This document shows positions 1 through 8,925 of a stretch of 64,000 nucleotides of DNA, piece by piece; within the stretch, counting starts at the first letter, position 1, and each line of letters opens with the position of its first letter. Below the pieces are notes generated by a model that made no database searches, was not told where the DNA came from, and saw nothing but the letters and a program-made list of their open reading frames with translations. A program made the position numbers and the translations under genes. This DNA is from Chryseobacterium elymi (lineage in GTDB: Bacteria > Bacteroidota > Bacteroidia > Flavobacteriales > Weeksellaceae), in assembly GCF_003385495.1 (NCBI RefSeq), contig NZ_QNUH01000007.1:185304-249303 (forward strand), in the 5' to 3' direction.

Positions 1-504
1 AATAGTACCTACCGGTGCATTGTTTGACTTATTCTGTTCTGAAGGAACATACCCTCTTCCTTTTTCTATATTGAAAGTAATTTCGAAAGTTACATCACTG
101 TTTAGGTTGCAGATCAAAAGATCCGGGTTCAGCACCTCAAATCCGTTGATAGACTTCCCTAAATCACCAGCAGTAATAACTGTTTGACCTGAAACTTTAG
201 CAATTACCTGCTCGTTGGCCTGGCCTTCTGCTGAAGCTTTTAATCTTACCTGCTTAAGGTTAAGAATAATTTCGGTAACGTCTTCGATTACTCCTGGAAT
301 AGTTGAAAATTCGTGCTCTACACCTTCTATTTTGATAGATGAAATAGCATATCCTTCCAGAGAAGAAAGCAACACTCTTCTCAAAGCATTACCGATTGTA
401 AGCCCGAAACCTGGTTCTAATGGTCTGAATTCGAATTGACCTTTAAATTCATCAGAGTTAAGTAAAATTACTTTATCGGGTTTTATGAATTGTAAAATTG
501 CCAT
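1..504 (-). CDS. rpoA: RNA polymerase subunit alpha (N-terminal part, cut by window edge)
   Basis: This is the alpha subunit of DNA-directed RNA polymerase, which dimerises to nucleate assembly of beta and beta'. The 168 visible codons start at the ATG at 504 ([12 protein letters not shown]) and cover most of the alpha N-terminal domain, including the hallmark [13 protein letters not shown] helix of the dimer interface. The C-terminal domain that contacts promoter DNA and activators lies beyond base 1. It is the last visible gene of the ribosomal operon, 33 bases after rpsD, and rplQ would be expected next. Identification is secure; only the 3' end is missing. Confidence 0.97.
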   Translation of the reverse strand, partial: MAILQFIKPDKVILLNSDEFKGQFEFRPLEPGFGLTIGNALRRVLLSSLEGYAISSIKIEGVEHEFSTIPGVIEDVTEIILNLKQVRLKASAEGQANEQVIAKVSGQTVITAGDLGKSINGFEVLNPDLLICNLNSDVTFEITFNIEKGRGYVPSEQNKSNNAPVGTI

Positions 505-537
505 ATTATTGGGTTGAGCAAAAATTTGATTAAAAAA

Positions 538-1146
538 TTATTTAGAGTAAAGTTCGACGATAAGCTGTTCCTTGATGTCCTCCGGAATCTGGATTCTTTC
601 AGGAGCAGAAACGAAAGTACCTTCTTTCTTCTCATCGTTGAATTGTAACCACTCATAATTAGCTTTAGAAGCTAATGAATCAGTAACAACCTCAAGAGAT
701 TTAGATTTCTCTCTTACAGCGATCACATCACCTGCTTTTACTAAATAAGAAGGAATGTTAAGGATCTCCCCATTCACAGTGATGTGTCTGTGAGAAGTTA
801 ACTGTCTAGCAGCAGATCTTGTTTTAGCAAAACCTAATCTGAATACTACGTTATCCAATCTTGATTCACAAAGCTGTAATAGAACTTCACCTGTTACACC
901 TTTACTTCTGTGTGCTTTTTCAAATAAGTTAGCAAACTGCTTTTCTAAAATACCGTAAGTATATTTAGCTTTTTGCTTTTCAGCCAGCTGAATTGCATAT
1001 TCAGATTTTTTAGCACCTCTTCTTTTGTTAGGACCGTGTTGTCCTGGCGGTTGGTTTTTTCTTCTTTCGAAGTTTTTGTCATCTCCGTAGATTGCAGCAC
1101 CAAACTTTCTAGCAATCTTAGTTTTAGGTCCAATATATCTTGCCAT
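538..1146 (-). CDS. rpsD: 30S ribosomal protein S4
   Basis: S4 is a primary 16S rRNA-binding protein that starts assembly of the 30S body, and in many bacteria it represses the alpha operon. The 202-residue protein has the typical [16 protein letters not shown] start and the S4 RNA-binding domain around residues 90-155 ([17 protein letters not shown], then RHITVNG). The N-terminus lacks the CxxC zinc motif found in some S4 proteins, so it is the zinc-free form. It lies 19 bases after rpsK and 33 bases before rpoA, the standard order. Confidence 0.98.
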   Translation of the reverse strand: MARYIGPKTKIARKFGAAIYGDDKNFERRKNQPPGQHGPNKRRGAKKSEYAIQLAEKQKAKYTYGILEKQFANLFEKAHRSKGVTGEVLLQLCESRLDNVVFRLGFAKTRSAARQLTSHRHITVNGEILNIPSYLVKAGDVIAVREKSKSLEVVTDSLASKANYEWLQFNDEKKEGTFVSAPERIQIPEDIKEQLIVELYSK

Positions 1147-1165
1147 AATGGGTAAATTCTAAAAA

Positions 1166-1555
1166 TTAAACTCTTCTTCTTTTCGGTGGTCTACATCCAT
1201 TGTGCGGCATAGGAGTCACATCAATGATTTCGCTAACTTCAATACCTGAATTGTGGATTGTTCTGATTGCAGATTCTCTACCTGCACCAGGACCTTTCAC
1301 ATACACCTTTACTCTTCTTAATCCAGCTTCGTGAGCAACATTAGAGCAATTTTCAGCCGCCATTTGAGCAGCAAATGGAGTATTCTTTTTAGAACCTCTG
1401 AAACCCATTTTACCGGCAGAAGCCCAAGAGATAACTTCTCCGCTTTTATTTGTTAAAGAAATGATGATGTTATTGAAAGAAGCCTGAATGTGTGCTTCAC
1501 CAATAGCTTCAACTTTTACTTTTCTTTTTTTAACTACTTTAGTTTGTTTTGCCAT
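1166..1555 (-). CDS. rpsK: 30S ribosomal protein S11
   Basis: S11 belongs to the 30S platform and helps shape the region around the mRNA exit (E) site. The 129 residues match the family's usual length. Visible landmarks are [12 protein letters not shown] near the N-terminus, the [12 protein letters not shown] segment and the C-terminal [18 protein letters not shown], which is almost invariant in bacteria. It lies between rpsM (12 bases upstream) and rpsD, as in the canonical alpha operon. Confidence 0.98.
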   Translation of the reverse strand: MAKQTKVVKKRKVKVEAIGEAHIQASFNNIIISLTNKSGEVISWASAGKMGFRGSKKNTPFAAQMAAENCSNVAHEAGLRRVKVYVKGPGAGRESAIRTIHNSGIEVSEIIDVTPMPHNGCRPPKRRRV

Positions 1556-1567
1556 AATTCCTAACGA

Positions 1568-1945
1568 TTATTTACTTGCCTTTTTCTTGTTAGCAACAGT
1601 TTTTCTCTTTCCTTTACGGGTTCTAGAGTTGTTTTTCGTTCTCTGGCCTCTTAAAGGTAGTCCTAGTCTGTGACGTATTCCTCGTTGGCATCCTATGTCC
1701 ATCAATCTCTTGATGTTCAATTGCACTTCAGATCTTAATTCTCCTTCTACTTTTACGTTGTCAGAGATATATGTTCTGATTGCAGCCAATTCATCGTCAT
1801 TCCATTCGTTGACTTTCTTGTCTTCGCTGATACCGGCAGCTTTAAGGATTTCGGAAGAAGTACTTCTTCCAACTCCGTAGATGTAAGTTAAACCGATAAC
1901 ACCTCTTTTGTTTTTTGGTAAATCAATACCTGCAATTCTCGCCAT
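1568..1945 (-). CDS. rpsM: 30S ribosomal protein S13
   Basis: S13 sits in the head of the 30S subunit, where its C-terminal tail touches the P-site tRNA and its body forms inter-subunit bridges with L5. The 125-residue protein begins [15 protein letters not shown] and contains the helix-two-turn-helix region and the [18 protein letters not shown] signature near the C-terminus. The lysine-rich tail ([12 protein letters not shown]) is as expected. It follows rpmJ by 9 bases. Confidence 0.98.
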   Translation of the reverse strand: MARIAGIDLPKNKRGVIGLTYIYGVGRSTSSEILKAAGISEDKKVNEWNDDELAAIRTYISDNVKVEGELRSEVQLNIKRLMDIGCQRGIRHRLGLPLRGQRTKNNSRTRKGKRKTVANKKKASK

Positions 1946-1954
1946 AATTTAATG

Positions 1955-2071
1955 TTAGCCTTGTCTTTGTTTAAATTTTGGGTTCTTCTTGTTGATTACG
2001 AATAGTACACCTTTTCTGCGTACAATCTTGCAATCAGCGCTTCTTTTTTTAATTGATGCTCTAACTTTCAT
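1955..2071 (-). CDS. rpmJ: 50S ribosomal protein L36 (zinc-free form)
   Basis: This 38-codon gene encodes [20 protein letters not shown] followed by [18 protein letters not shown], a full-length L36. The zinc-binding form of L36 has a Cys-Cys-Cys-His set; here only Cys14 remains, and the other positions are Ser11, an Asn/Lys stretch and Lys. It should therefore fold without zinc. It is preceded by a 109-base spacer with a strong hairpin and is followed 9 bases later by rpsM. Confidence 0.96.
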   Translation of the reverse strand: MKVRASIKKRSADCKIVRRKGVLFVINKKNPKFKQRQG

Positions 2072-2145
2072 TTGAAATATTTATTTTTTTTACTGGCAAA
2101 CGGAATCTTACGATTTCATTTTGATAGTATTATTTTTCAACAAGA

Positions 2146-2173
2146 GCCAAATGGAACATGCATTCCATTTGGC
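2146..2173 (-). promoter_or_regulatory. Stable hairpin between infA and rpmJ
   Basis: Bases 2146-2156 (GCCAAATGGAA) and 2163-2173 (TTCCATTTGGC) form a perfect 11-bp stem with a 6-base loop in the 109-base infA-rpmJ spacer, just upstream of the genes equivalent to the alpha operon. In transcript sense it is not followed by a clear U-run, so it is not an obvious terminator. It could be a processing site, an mRNA stabiliser or part of a ribosomal-protein feedback site. The structure is seen; the role is inferred. Confidence 0.6.
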
Positions 2174-2180
2174 ATTTGTT

Positions 2181-2396
2181 TTAATATCTAAATGTGATTC
2201 TCCCTTTCGATAAATCATAGGGAGACATTTCTAGTTTTACCTTGTCTCCAGGTAAAAGTTTAATATAATGCATTCTCATTTTACCGGAAATATGAGCGAT
2301 AAGTATATGCCCATTCTCCAGCTCTACACGGAACTGGGCGTTCGAAAGTGCTTCCGTGATAACGCCATCTTGTTCAATATGTTTTTGTTTCGCCAT
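2181..2396 (-). CDS. infA: Translation initiation factor IF-1
   Basis: IF-1 occupies the A site of the 30S subunit during initiation and assists IF-2 and IF-3. The 71-residue protein is a single S1/OB-fold domain with the usual landmarks [24 protein letters not shown] and [20 protein letters not shown]. It starts 3 bases after the secY stop, so the map gene that often separates secY and infA is absent. Confidence 0.98.
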   Translation of the reverse strand: MAKQKHIEQDGVITEALSNAQFRVELENGHILIAHISGKMRMHYIKLLPGDKVKLEMSPYDLSKGRITFRY

Positions 2397-2399
2397 AAA

Positions 2400-3779
2400 T
2401 TAATATCCAGTCGTTCTTGATAATTTAGACTGCATTAAGCCATCATAGTGATGATTCAGCAGATAGGTATTAATCTGTTGAACGGTATCTAAAATAACTC
2501 CAACCATAATCAATAGTGATGTTCCCCCGAAAAATAGGGCGAACGCATCTGTCTGAACAAAGCTTCCATGCACTATTGCTGGAAGGACTGCAAAGATAGA
2601 TAAAAATATTGCACCTGGCAAGGTAATTTTTGATAAAATATCATCTAAATAATCAGCTGTTTCTTTACCGGGTCTTACTTTCGGTACTAAACCTCCATTT
2701 CTCTTCAAATCATCAGCCATTTGGTTTACCGGAATTGTAATTGCAGTATAGAAGAATGAGAAGATAATAATTAATAGCGCGAACAATACGTTGTACTGCC
2801 AGCTAAAAACATTCTTGAAACCCGCAAGAAAAGTATTGGACTCATCAAATTTAGTTAATAATCCTGGTACGAACATCAATGCCTGAGCAAAGATAATCGG
2901 CATTACACCAGCAGCATTTACTTTCAATGGGATCCACTGTCTTGCTCCCTGCATAAGATTTCTGTTTACACCTCCTCTTGCTTGAGCTCTGCTTACATAC
3001 TGAATTGGAATTTTTCTGACAGCAACAGATAATACTACTGCTAAAAGAACTACCAGCATCCAGAATATTACTTCTATAAGGATCATAATAGATCCCATTC
3101 CTCCTTTTCCGTTCTGCACGGCCATTTCCTGTACGAATGCTTCAGGTAATCTTGAAAGGATTCCCACCATAATAAGGATGGAAATACCGTTTCCGATACC
3201 TTTGTCGGTGATTTTCTCACCTAACCACATTGCGAACACTGAACCGGCAACCAAGATTACAATACTTGGTAACCAGAACATGATGGAATTTGGCTCTACA
3301 TAATATGCAGACTGGAACTGAGCATACGGTAAGAATAATTGAGTAATAGAAGTTAAATAAGAAGGGGCCTGTACAAGACAAACACCAATAGTTAACCATC
3401 TAGTAATTTGATTCAATGTATTTCTACCAGACTCTCCATCCTTCTGAAGTTTCTGAAGATAAGGAATAGCCATCCCCATCAACTGAACAATAATAGAAGC
3501 AGAAATATAAGGCATGATTCCCAACGCCATTACGGAAGCGTGGCTGAAAGCTCCCCCCGTAAACGACGAAAGCAAGCCAAGGAGACCTGCTCCTTGCTTG
3601 TTACCGCCTTGATTTTTATAATGCTCTAAGAGATCTCCCACTTCTGCAAGGTTAATTGCGGGAAGTGAGATAAAAGATGCGAATCTATACACAAGGATAA
3701 TACCTAACGTAAAGAGAATTTTATCTCTTAATTCCTTTAGGCTCCAAATATTTTTAAGGGTTTGTATAAATTCTTTCAT
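2400..3779 (-). CDS. secY: Protein translocase subunit SecY
   Basis: SecY is the channel-forming subunit of the Sec translocon in the inner membrane. The 459 residues contain about ten hydrophobic membrane segments, with the plug/TM2 region near GALGIMPYISASIIVQLM-type sequence and the conserved cytoplasmic loops (for example SRAQARGG, and the KRNGG...RPGKETADYLD loop). It lies 9 bases after rplO and 3 bases before infA. Length and order are normal for Flavobacteriia. Confidence 0.97.
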   Translation of the reverse strand: MKEFIQTLKNIWSLKELRDKILFTLGIILVYRFASFISLPAINLAEVGDLLEHYKNQGGNKQGAGLLGLLSSFTGGAFSHASVMALGIMPYISASIIVQLMGMAIPYLQKLQKDGESGRNTLNQITRWLTIGVCLVQAPSYLTSITQLFLPYAQFQSAYYVEPNSIMFWLPSIVILVAGSVFAMWLGEKITDKGIGNGISILIMVGILSRLPEAFVQEMAVQNGKGGMGSIMILIEVIFWMLVVLLAVVLSVAVRKIPIQYVSRAQARGGVNRNLMQGARQWIPLKVNAAGVMPIIFAQALMFVPGLLTKFDESNTFLAGFKNVFSWQYNVLFALLIIIFSFFYTAITIPVNQMADDLKRNGGLVPKVRPGKETADYLDDILSKITLPGAIFLSIFAVLPAIVHGSFVQTDAFALFFGGTSLLIMVGVILDTVQQINTYLLNHHYDGLMQSKLSRTTGY

Positions 3780-3788
3780 TAGTAAGTA

Positions 3789-4238
3789 TTATAAGGTAAT
3801 TGCTTTTCCACCTGCTTTAGCAATAAGCTCTTCAGCAGATTTAGTGAACTTGTCAGCAGAGATTGAAACCGCAGATTTCAATTCTCCTCTACCCATAATT
3901 TTCACTAATTCGTTTTTAGAAACTAAACCGTTTTCTACTAAAACTTCTTTCGTGATATCTCCAGTGATGGATTTGTTTTCGATTAAAATTTGGATAGTAT
4001 CAAGGTTTACTCCTCTAAACTCTTTTCTGTTTACATTTTTGAAACCGAATTTAGGTAATCTCCTTTGTAAAGGCATCTGTCCACCTTCGAAACCGATTTT
4101 CTGAGAATAACCAGCTCTAGCTTTCTGACCTTTATGACCTTTCGTAGCAGTACCTCCTTTTCCTGTACCCTGACCTCTACCAATTCTTTTTGAATTGAAA
4201 GTAGATCCTGCAGCAGGTTTTATGTTATTTAAATTCAT
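3789..4238 (-). CDS. rplO: 50S ribosomal protein L15
   Basis: L15 is a late-assembly large-subunit protein that contacts 23S rRNA domains II and V. The 149 residues begin with the typical MNLNNIKPAAGS and have the glycine/lysine-rich loop (RIGRGQGTGKGGTATKGHKG) and the FEGGQMPLQRRLPKFGF signature. The C-terminal globular part ends in AKAGGKAITL. The gene lies between rpmD and secY, the standard spc order. Confidence 0.98.
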   Translation of the reverse strand: MNLNNIKPAAGSTFNSKRIGRGQGTGKGGTATKGHKGQKARAGYSQKIGFEGGQMPLQRRLPKFGFKNVNRKEFRGVNLDTIQILIENKSITGDITKEVLVENGLVSKNELVKIMGRGELKSAVSISADKFTKSAEELIAKAGGKAITL

Positions 4239-4259
4239 TTTAATTTCTTTTGTTAAAAA

Positions 4260-4436
4260 TTATTTTTGAACTTCAAGTAAATGACTAACTGCAGCTATCA
4301 TTCCTAAGATAGAAGGAGTAGCTTCGTGTTCTACAACTTGGTGAAGTTTCTTAAATCCTAATGCTTCAAGCGTTCTCTTTTGGGTTTTTGTTCTTCCAAT
4401 AGCGCTTCTTACTTGCTTTACTTTGATTGTTGCCAT
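4260..4436 (-). CDS. rpmD: 50S ribosomal protein L30
   Basis: This is a 58-residue protein (MATIKVKQVRSAIGRTKTQK ... HLLEVQK) of the L30 family, with the diagnostic RSAIGRTKTQKRTLEALGF stretch and the KLHQVVEHEATPSILGMI segment. It occupies its expected place 10 bases after rpsE and 21 bases before rplO. The start ATG is at 4436 and the TAA stop at 4262-4260. It is a peripheral 50S protein that stabilises the central protuberance region. Confidence 0.95.
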   Translation of the reverse strand: MATIKVKQVRSAIGRTKTQKRTLEALGFKKLHQVVEHEATPSILGMIAAVSHLLEVQK

Positions 4437-4446
4437 TGTTCTAATA

Positions 4447-4968
4447 TTAACCGTTAAACACTTTACTTAGAGAAACTCCTCTCATTCTAGCGATCTCTTC
4501 AGGTCTTCTGATATCCAATAACGCTTTGAAAGTAGCTTTCACCACGTTGTGAGGGTTAGAAGATCCTTTAGATTTTGAAAGGATATCGTGAATACCAGCA
4601 GACTCAAGCACTGCTCTTACTGCACCACCGGCGATAAGTCCTGTACCGTGAGAAGCAGGTCTTAAAAAGATATCTGCACCACCGTATCTGGCAGTAGTCT
4701 GGTGAGGAATTGTGTGGTTCATTACAGGAACTTTCACAAGGTTTTTCTTAGCATCTTCAACAGCTTTAGCAATTGCAGAAGCTACTTCTTTAGATTTTCC
4801 AAGACCGTGACCGATCACTCCGTCTTCATTACCTACTACAACGATAGCAGAAAATCCGAAAGCTCTACCTCCTTTGGTTACTTTTGTTACTCTGTTAACA
4901 GCTACGAGACGATCTTTTAATTCTAATCCTCCCGGTTTTACTCTTTCTATATTATCTAGTCCTAACAT
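4447..4968 (-). CDS. rpsE: 30S ribosomal protein S5
   Basis: S5 lies at the back of the 30S subunit near the decoding centre and is a classic site for accuracy and spectinomycin-resistance mutations. The 173 residues carry an N-terminal double-stranded-RNA-binding-like domain ([39 protein letters not shown]) and the C-terminal S5 fold ([34 protein letters not shown]). Its neighbours are rplR and rpmD. Confidence 0.98.
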   Translation of the reverse strand: MLGLDNIERVKPGGLELKDRLVAVNRVTKVTKGGRAFGFSAIVVVGNEDGVIGHGLGKSKEVASAIAKAVEDAKKNLVKVPVMNHTIPHQTTARYGGADIFLRPASHGTGLIAGGAVRAVLESAGIHDILSKSKGSSNPHNVVKATFKALLDIRRPEEIARMRGVSLSKVFNG

Positions 4969-4988
4969 ATTTTCCGAAATTTTTATGA

Positions 4989-5342
4989 TTAGAATTTAAG
5001 TCCTCCTTCTCTCGCTCCATCAGCAAGAGCTTTCACTCTTCCGTGGTAAACGAAACCGTTTCTGTCAAATACAATACTTTCGATTCCTGCAGCGATAGCT
5101 TTGGCAGCGATAGCTTTACCAACAGCAACAGAAACTTCAGTCTTAGTACCATTAGCGTCAACACCTTTCTCTCTTGAAGAAGCGGAAACTAAAGTTGTAC
5201 CATTTTTATCATCGATTAACTGAGCGTAAATTTCCTTATTACTTTTATATACAGATAATCTTGGCAATTCAGAAGATCCAGAGATTTTTCCTCTTACTCT
5301 TCTTTTGATTCTTATTCTTTTTTCTAATTTACTTAATGCCAT
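4989..5342 (-). CDS. rplR: 50S ribosomal protein L18
   Basis: L18 binds 5S rRNA together with L5 and anchors it to the central protuberance. The 117 residues start [20 protein letters not shown], continue with [18 protein letters not shown], and end in the conserved [21 protein letters not shown]. Length and position between rplF (15 bases) and rpsE (20 bases) are standard. Confidence 0.98.
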   Translation of the reverse strand: MALSKLEKRIRIKRRVRGKISGSSELPRLSVYKSNKEIYAQLIDDKNGTTLVSASSREKGVDANGTKTEVSVAVGKAIAAKAIAAGIESIVFDRNGFVYHGRVKALADGAREGGLKF

Positions 5343-5357
5343 AATACTTATAATTTA

Positions 5358-5903
5358 TTAAGCAGATTTACCAGCTTTACGTCTAACAATTTCTCCAAGG
5401 AATCTTACACCTTTTCCTTTGTAAGGTTCAGGCTTTCTGAAAGAACGGATCTTTGCAGCTACCATTCCTAGAAGTTGGTTGTCATGAGACGCTAAAGTAA
5501 TAATTGGGTTTTTACCTTTTTCAGTCAATGTATCTACTTTTACTTCGCTTGGAAGTTCTAATACGATACCGTGAGAGAATCCTAAAGCTAACTCAAGTTT
5601 TTGACCTGTGTGTGAAGCTCTGTATCCTACCCCTACTAGTTCCAGTTTCTTTTCGAAACCTGTATTAACACCAGTGATCATGTTGTTGATCAACGCTCTG
5701 TATAGACCGTGAAGTGCTTTGTGTTGTTTAGATTCAGATGGTCTGTTAACGTTAAGTTCACCATCTTTCTGTTCTAAAGTAATTCCTGCTGTAAGCTCCT
5801 GAGAAAGTTCTCCTTTAGGACCTTTAACTGTTACAACACCGTTATTTTCAGTGACAGTAACTCCAGCTGGAATTGTTATAATTGCTTTACCAATTCTTGA
5901 CAT
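5358..5903 (-). CDS. rplF: 50S ribosomal protein L6
   Basis: L6 sits near the base of the L7/L12 stalk close to the factor-binding centre. The 181-residue protein has two tandem L6 folds. It begins MSRIGKAIITIPAGV and carries VTVKGPKGELS in the first domain and GVGYRASHTGQKLELALGFS and PEPYKGKGVRFLGE in the second. It is the fourth gene of the rpsN-rpsH-rplF-rplR group with tight spacing on both sides. Confidence 0.98.
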   Translation of the reverse strand: MSRIGKAIITIPAGVTVTENNGVVTVKGPKGELSQELTAGITLEQKDGELNVNRPSESKQHKALHGLYRALINNMITGVNTGFEKKLELVGVGYRASHTGQKLELALGFSHGIVLELPSEVKVDTLTEKGKNPIITLASHDNQLLGMVAAKIRSFRKPEPYKGKGVRFLGEIVRRKAGKSA

Positions 5904-5920
5904 TTTCCTCTGATTAAAAA

Positions 5921-6319
5921 TTAATAAACATAGCAGATTACTTCACCGCCTACTTTTTCTTCTCTAGCTTTCTTGTCAGTCATTACTCCTTTAGAAGTAG
6001 AGATAACAGCTATACCCAAACCGTTCAGTACTCTTGGAAGTTCAGTAGAACCTTTGTACTGTCTTAAACCTGGTCTAGAAGCTCTCTGAATAGACTTAAT
6101 AGCCGGTTTGTTAGTTTGCTTGTCATACTTTAAAGCGATTTTGATCACTCCTTGAACAGCGTTATCTTCAAACTTGTAGTTTAAGATATACCCTTGGTCA
6201 AATAAGATCTTAGTAATCTCCTTTTTGATTTTCGATGCAGGAATTTCCACCACTTTGTGGCCTGCGCTTTGTGCGTTCCTTACTCTTGTTAGGAAATCTG
6301 AAATTGGATCTGTTACCAT
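5921..6319 (-). CDS. rpsH: 30S ribosomal protein S8
   Basis: S8 binds the central domain of 16S rRNA and in other bacteria is the feedback repressor of the spc operon. The 132 residues begin MVTDPISDFLTRVRNAQ and end with the conserved GIAVISTSKGVMTDKKARE and GGEVICYVY. It follows an unusually long (144-base) spacer after rpsN that contains a strong hairpin, so some control may act immediately upstream of this gene. Confidence 0.98.
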   Translation of the reverse strand: MVTDPISDFLTRVRNAQSAGHKVVEIPASKIKKEITKILFDQGYILNYKFEDNAVQGVIKIALKYDKQTNKPAIKSIQRASRPGLRQYKGSTELPRVLNGLGIAVISTSKGVMTDKKAREEKVGGEVICYVY

Positions 6320-6375
6320 TTTTCTATTTTAAATTATTGGTTAAAGACAATCAGTATTGAAAGGACTTGAAGATT

Positions 6376-6414
6376 AAAATATCAGACTTCAGAAAATCTT
6401 GGGTCTGATATTTT
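6376..6414 (-). promoter_or_regulatory. Terminator-like hairpin in the rpsN-rpsH spacer
   Basis: The 12-base arms at 6376-6387 (AAAATATCAGAC) and 6403-6414 (GTCTGATATTTT) are perfectly complementary with a 15-base loop. In transcript direction the second arm runs into TTTTAATC, so it resembles a weak intrinsic terminator or attenuator inside the operon. A second small palindrome (GACAA, 5 bases, TTGTC) lies at 6431-6445. The pairing is seen directly; attenuation is inferred. Confidence 0.55.
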
Positions 6415-6463
6415 TATTCTTTAGTATCCAGACAACTTAATTGTCCCGATTAATTAGTAATTA

Positions 6464-6733
6464 TTACCAACTGGCTTTTCTTACTCCCGGGATAAGACCG
6501 TTGTTTGCCATTTCTCTGAAAGTTACTCTGGAAATACCAAACGTTCTCATGTATCCTCTAGGTCTACCTGTTAGCTTACATCTGTTGTGCAATCTTACAG
6601 GAGAAGCATTTTTAGGCAATTTCTGAAGTCCTTCATAATCACCAGCTTCTTTTAAAGCTTTTCTTTTGTCAGCGTATTTAGCAACTAGTGCTTCTCTTTT
6701 GCGCTCACGCGCTTTCATTGATTCTTTAGCCAT
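6464..6733 (-). CDS. rpsN: 30S ribosomal protein S14 (long, zinc-free type)
   Basis: S14 sits in the 30S head near S3 and S10. The 89-residue length and the single cysteine ([20 protein letters not shown]) show the long form without the CxxC...CxxC zinc ribbon of the 61-residue type. The start [20 protein letters not shown] and the end [11 protein letters not shown] are typical. It starts 3 bases after rplE and is followed by a 144-base spacer before rpsH. Confidence 0.98.
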   Translation of the reverse strand: MAKESMKARERKREALVAKYADKRKALKEAGDYEGLQKLPKNASPVRLHNRCKLTGRPRGYMRTFGISRVTFREMANNGLIPGVRKASW

Positions 6734-6736
6734 TTC

Positions 6737-7288
6737 TTAGTTCTTTTTAAATGGTAAACCGAAGTGAGTTAATAAAGCTTTCGCTTCTTTATCTGTTTTC
6801 GCAGTTGTTACGAAAGTGATGTCCATCCCCTGGATTTTTTTCACTTTGTCAATTACGATTTCAGGGAAGATAATCTGCTCAGTAATACCTAAGTTGTAGT
6901 TACCTCTACCATCGAACCCGTCTGCCTTGATACCAGAGAAATCTCTGATACGTGGTAAAGCAGAAGAAGTAAGTCTGTCTAAGAATTCATACATTTTATG
7001 AGCTCTCAATGTTACTTTAGCACCTACAGGCATACCTTTTCTCAATTTGAAAGCTGCTTCATCTTTCTTAGAGATAGTACCTACTGCTTTCTGGCCAGTA
7101 ATCATTGTTAATTCTTCTACAGCATAATCAATGATTTTCTTGTCTGCAGTGGCATCACCTAATCCTTGAGATAGGATGATTTTTTCTAATTTAGGTACCT
7201 GCATTACAGATTTGTACCCAAATTCTTCCATCATTGCAGGAACAATTTTCTCTCTGTATATATTTTTGGGTCTTGCTATAAATTCCAT
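6737..7288 (-). CDS. rplE: 50S ribosomal protein L5
   Basis: L5 binds 5S rRNA and forms the bridge to S13 and the P-site tRNA. The 183-residue protein shows [17 protein letters not shown] near the N-terminus, the [22 protein letters not shown] strand region, and [20 protein letters not shown] toward the C-terminus, all family signatures. It lies between rplX and rpsN. Confidence 0.98.
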   Translation of the reverse strand: MEFIARPKNIYREKIVPAMMEEFGYKSVMQVPKLEKIILSQGLGDATADKKIIDYAVEELTMITGQKAVGTISKKDEAAFKLRKGMPVGAKVTLRAHKMYEFLDRLTSSALPRIRDFSGIKADGFDGRGNYNLGITEQIIFPEIVIDKVKKIQGMDITFVTTAKTDKEAKALLTHFGLPFKKN

Positions 7289-7301
7289 GTGTTAATTCAA
7301 A

Positions 7302-7628
7302 TTATAAAGTTTCACCCGTTTTTCTATCGATTCTTACTTTCTTATCTCCATCGATTTTATACCCGATTTTGATAGCTTTTCCGTCTTTACCAACTAGAGC
7401 TACGTTTGAGATATGGATAGAAGCTTCCTTTTCAGTGATTCCACCTTGAGGGTTAGAAGCTGAAGGCTTAACGTGTTTTTTAACGATGTTAAGTCCTGCA
7501 ACGATTACTCTAGGGTCTTTTCCTTCTTTTTTGATCACTTCAATAACTTCACCAGTCTTACCTTTGATATCTTTCTTACCAGTAGTAATGATTACGTTAT
7601 CTCCTCTTTTTATTTTTAACTTTGACAT
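7302..7628 (-). CDS. rplX: 50S ribosomal protein L24
   Basis: L24 is one of the two assembly-initiator proteins of the 50S subunit and lies by the exit tunnel. The 108 residues have the KOW motif (IKRGDNVIITTGKKDIKGKTG) and GLNIVKKHVKPSASNPQGGI, followed by EASIHISNVALV. It follows rplN by 22 bases. Confidence 0.98.
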   Translation of the reverse strand: MSKLKIKRGDNVIITTGKKDIKGKTGEVIEVIKKEGKDPRVIVAGLNIVKKHVKPSASNPQGGITEKEASIHISNVALVGKDGKAIKIGYKIDGDKKVRIDRKTGETL

Positions 7629-7650
7629 TTTCTTTTAAAAATTTTTAAAA

Positions 7651-8019
7651 TTAAAGTACTTCAGGAGCTAATGAAATGATTTTCATATATTCTTTGTCTC
7701 TCAACTCACGAGCAACCGGTCCGAAAACACGTGTTCCTCTCATTTCTCCTGCTGCGTTTAGTAATACACAAGCATTGTCTTCGAATTTGATGTATGAACC
7801 ATCTTTTCTTCTAACTGCTTTTTTAGTTCTTACTACTACAGCTTTAGATACCTGACCTTTTTTAGCGTTTCCTGATGGTGTAGAATCCTTGATAGTAACA
7901 ACGATTTTATCACCAACTGAAGCATATCTTCTTCTGGTTCCTCCCAGAACTCTGATAACTAGTACTTCTTTTGCACCTGTGTTATCAGCAACTTTTAATC
8001 TTGATTCTGTTTGTAACAT
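7651..8019 (-). CDS. rplN: 50S ribosomal protein L14
   Basis: L14 lies at the subunit interface and contacts 16S rRNA helix 14. The 122 residues start [19 protein letters not shown] and contain the L14 signature [18 protein letters not shown], and the protein ends with [20 protein letters not shown]. It is separated from rpsQ by only 2 bases. Confidence 0.98.
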   Translation of the reverse strand: MLQTESRLKVADNTGAKEVLVIRVLGGTRRRYASVGDKIVVTIKDSTPSGNAKKGQVSKAVVVRTKKAVRRKDGSYIKFEDNACVLLNAAGEMRGTRVFGPVARELRDKEYMKIISLAPEVL

Positions 8020-8021
8020 TA

Positions 8022-8276
8022 TTACTTAGCTTTTTCAATGATTCTTACTAATCTCCATCTCTTGCTCTTGCTCAAAGGTCTAGTTTCCTGGATAAGAACT
8101 GTATCACCTTCTGTGCATTCGTTGTTTTCGTCGTGTGCAGTATATTTTTTCGTTTTCAAAACGAATTTACCGTACATCGGGTGTTTCACTCTCGTAGTCT
8201 CACTTACAACAATGGTCTTTTCCATTTTATTGCTGGAAACTATTCCGATTCTTTCTTTTCTTAAGTTTCTTTCCAT
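8022..8276 (-). CDS. rpsQ: 30S ribosomal protein S17
   Basis: S17 is an early-binding OB-fold protein of the 30S body. The 84 residues begin [20 protein letters not shown], carry [16 protein letters not shown], and contain the signature [20 protein letters not shown]. It is packed between rpmC and rplN. Confidence 0.98.
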   Translation of the reverse strand: MERNLRKERIGIVSSNKMEKTIVVSETTRVKHPMYGKFVLKTKKYTAHDENNECTEGDTVLIQETRPLSKSKRWRLVRIIEKAK

Positions 8277-8290
8277 AATGTATGAAAATC

Positions 8291-8479
8291 TTATTGTTGT
8301 TTAGTGGTTAACTCAGTGTTTAGTCTAGCGATCGATCTTCTCAAATCTCTGATTTGAATCGGGTTTTCAATTGGACTGATCTTGTGAGCCAATTTCAGTT
8401 TTGAATATTGAGTTTTCAATTCAGCAAGTTTTGCTTGAATATCACCCGCGCTTAAATTTTTAATATCAGCTTGTTTCAT
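8291..8479 (-). CDS. rpmC: 50S ribosomal protein L29
   Basis: L29 is a small two-helix protein by the exit tunnel that forms part of the docking site for trigger factor and SRP with L23. The 62 residues ([20 protein letters not shown] to [10 protein letters not shown]) include [12 protein letters not shown], the usual C-terminal helix. It lies between rplP and rpsQ. Confidence 0.97.
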   Translation of the reverse strand: MKQADIKNLSAGDIQAKLAELKTQYSKLKLAHKISPIENPIQIRDLRRSIARLNTELTTKQQ

Positions 8480-8490
8480 TGTATCAAAGA

Positions 8491-8916
8491 TTATAGAGGT
8501 TTAACAAAATCGTTAGCAACTACGAATTTAGTAACTACCGGTAATTTCTGTGCAGCAAGTCTTAAAGCTTCCTTAGCGATTTCGTAAGATACTCCTCCGA
8601 TTTCGAACATAATTTTACCTGGTTTTACTACAGCTACCCAATATTCCACAGCACCTTTACCTTTACCCATACGAACTTCGGCTGGTTTTTTAGTAATAGG
8701 CTTATCCGGGAAGATTTTGATCCATAGCTGACCTTCTCTCTTCATATATCTTGTCGCAGCGATACGAGCAGCTTCGATTTGTCTTGCAGTGATCCAAGCA
8801 CCTTCTATAGCTTTGATTCCAAATGTTCCGTAAGCCAGTTGATTACCTCTTTGAGCAATCCCCTTCATCTTCATCTTGTGAACTCTACGGAATTTGGTTC
8901 TTTTTGGTTGTAACAT
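8491..8916 (-). CDS. rplP: 50S ribosomal protein L16
   Basis: L16 organises the A-site side of the 50S subunit and is required for peptidyl transfer architecture. The 141 residues show [29 protein letters not shown] sequence, [20 protein letters not shown] and [15 protein letters not shown]. It follows rpsC after a 98-base spacer that is unusually long for this operon and is filled with a heptamer repeat. Confidence 0.98.
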   Translation of the reverse strand: MLQPKRTKFRRVHKMKMKGIAQRGNQLAYGTFGIKAIEGAWITARQIEAARIAATRYMKREGQLWIKIFPDKPITKKPAEVRMGKGKGAVEYWVAVVKPGKIMFEIGGVSYEIAKEALRLAAQKLPVVTKFVVANDFVKPL

Positions 8917-8925
8917 AATTTCTAA

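Noticed and set aside
215..439. Plus-strand 74-codon frame over rpoA
   Set aside because: It is antisense to a universally conserved gene and has no features.
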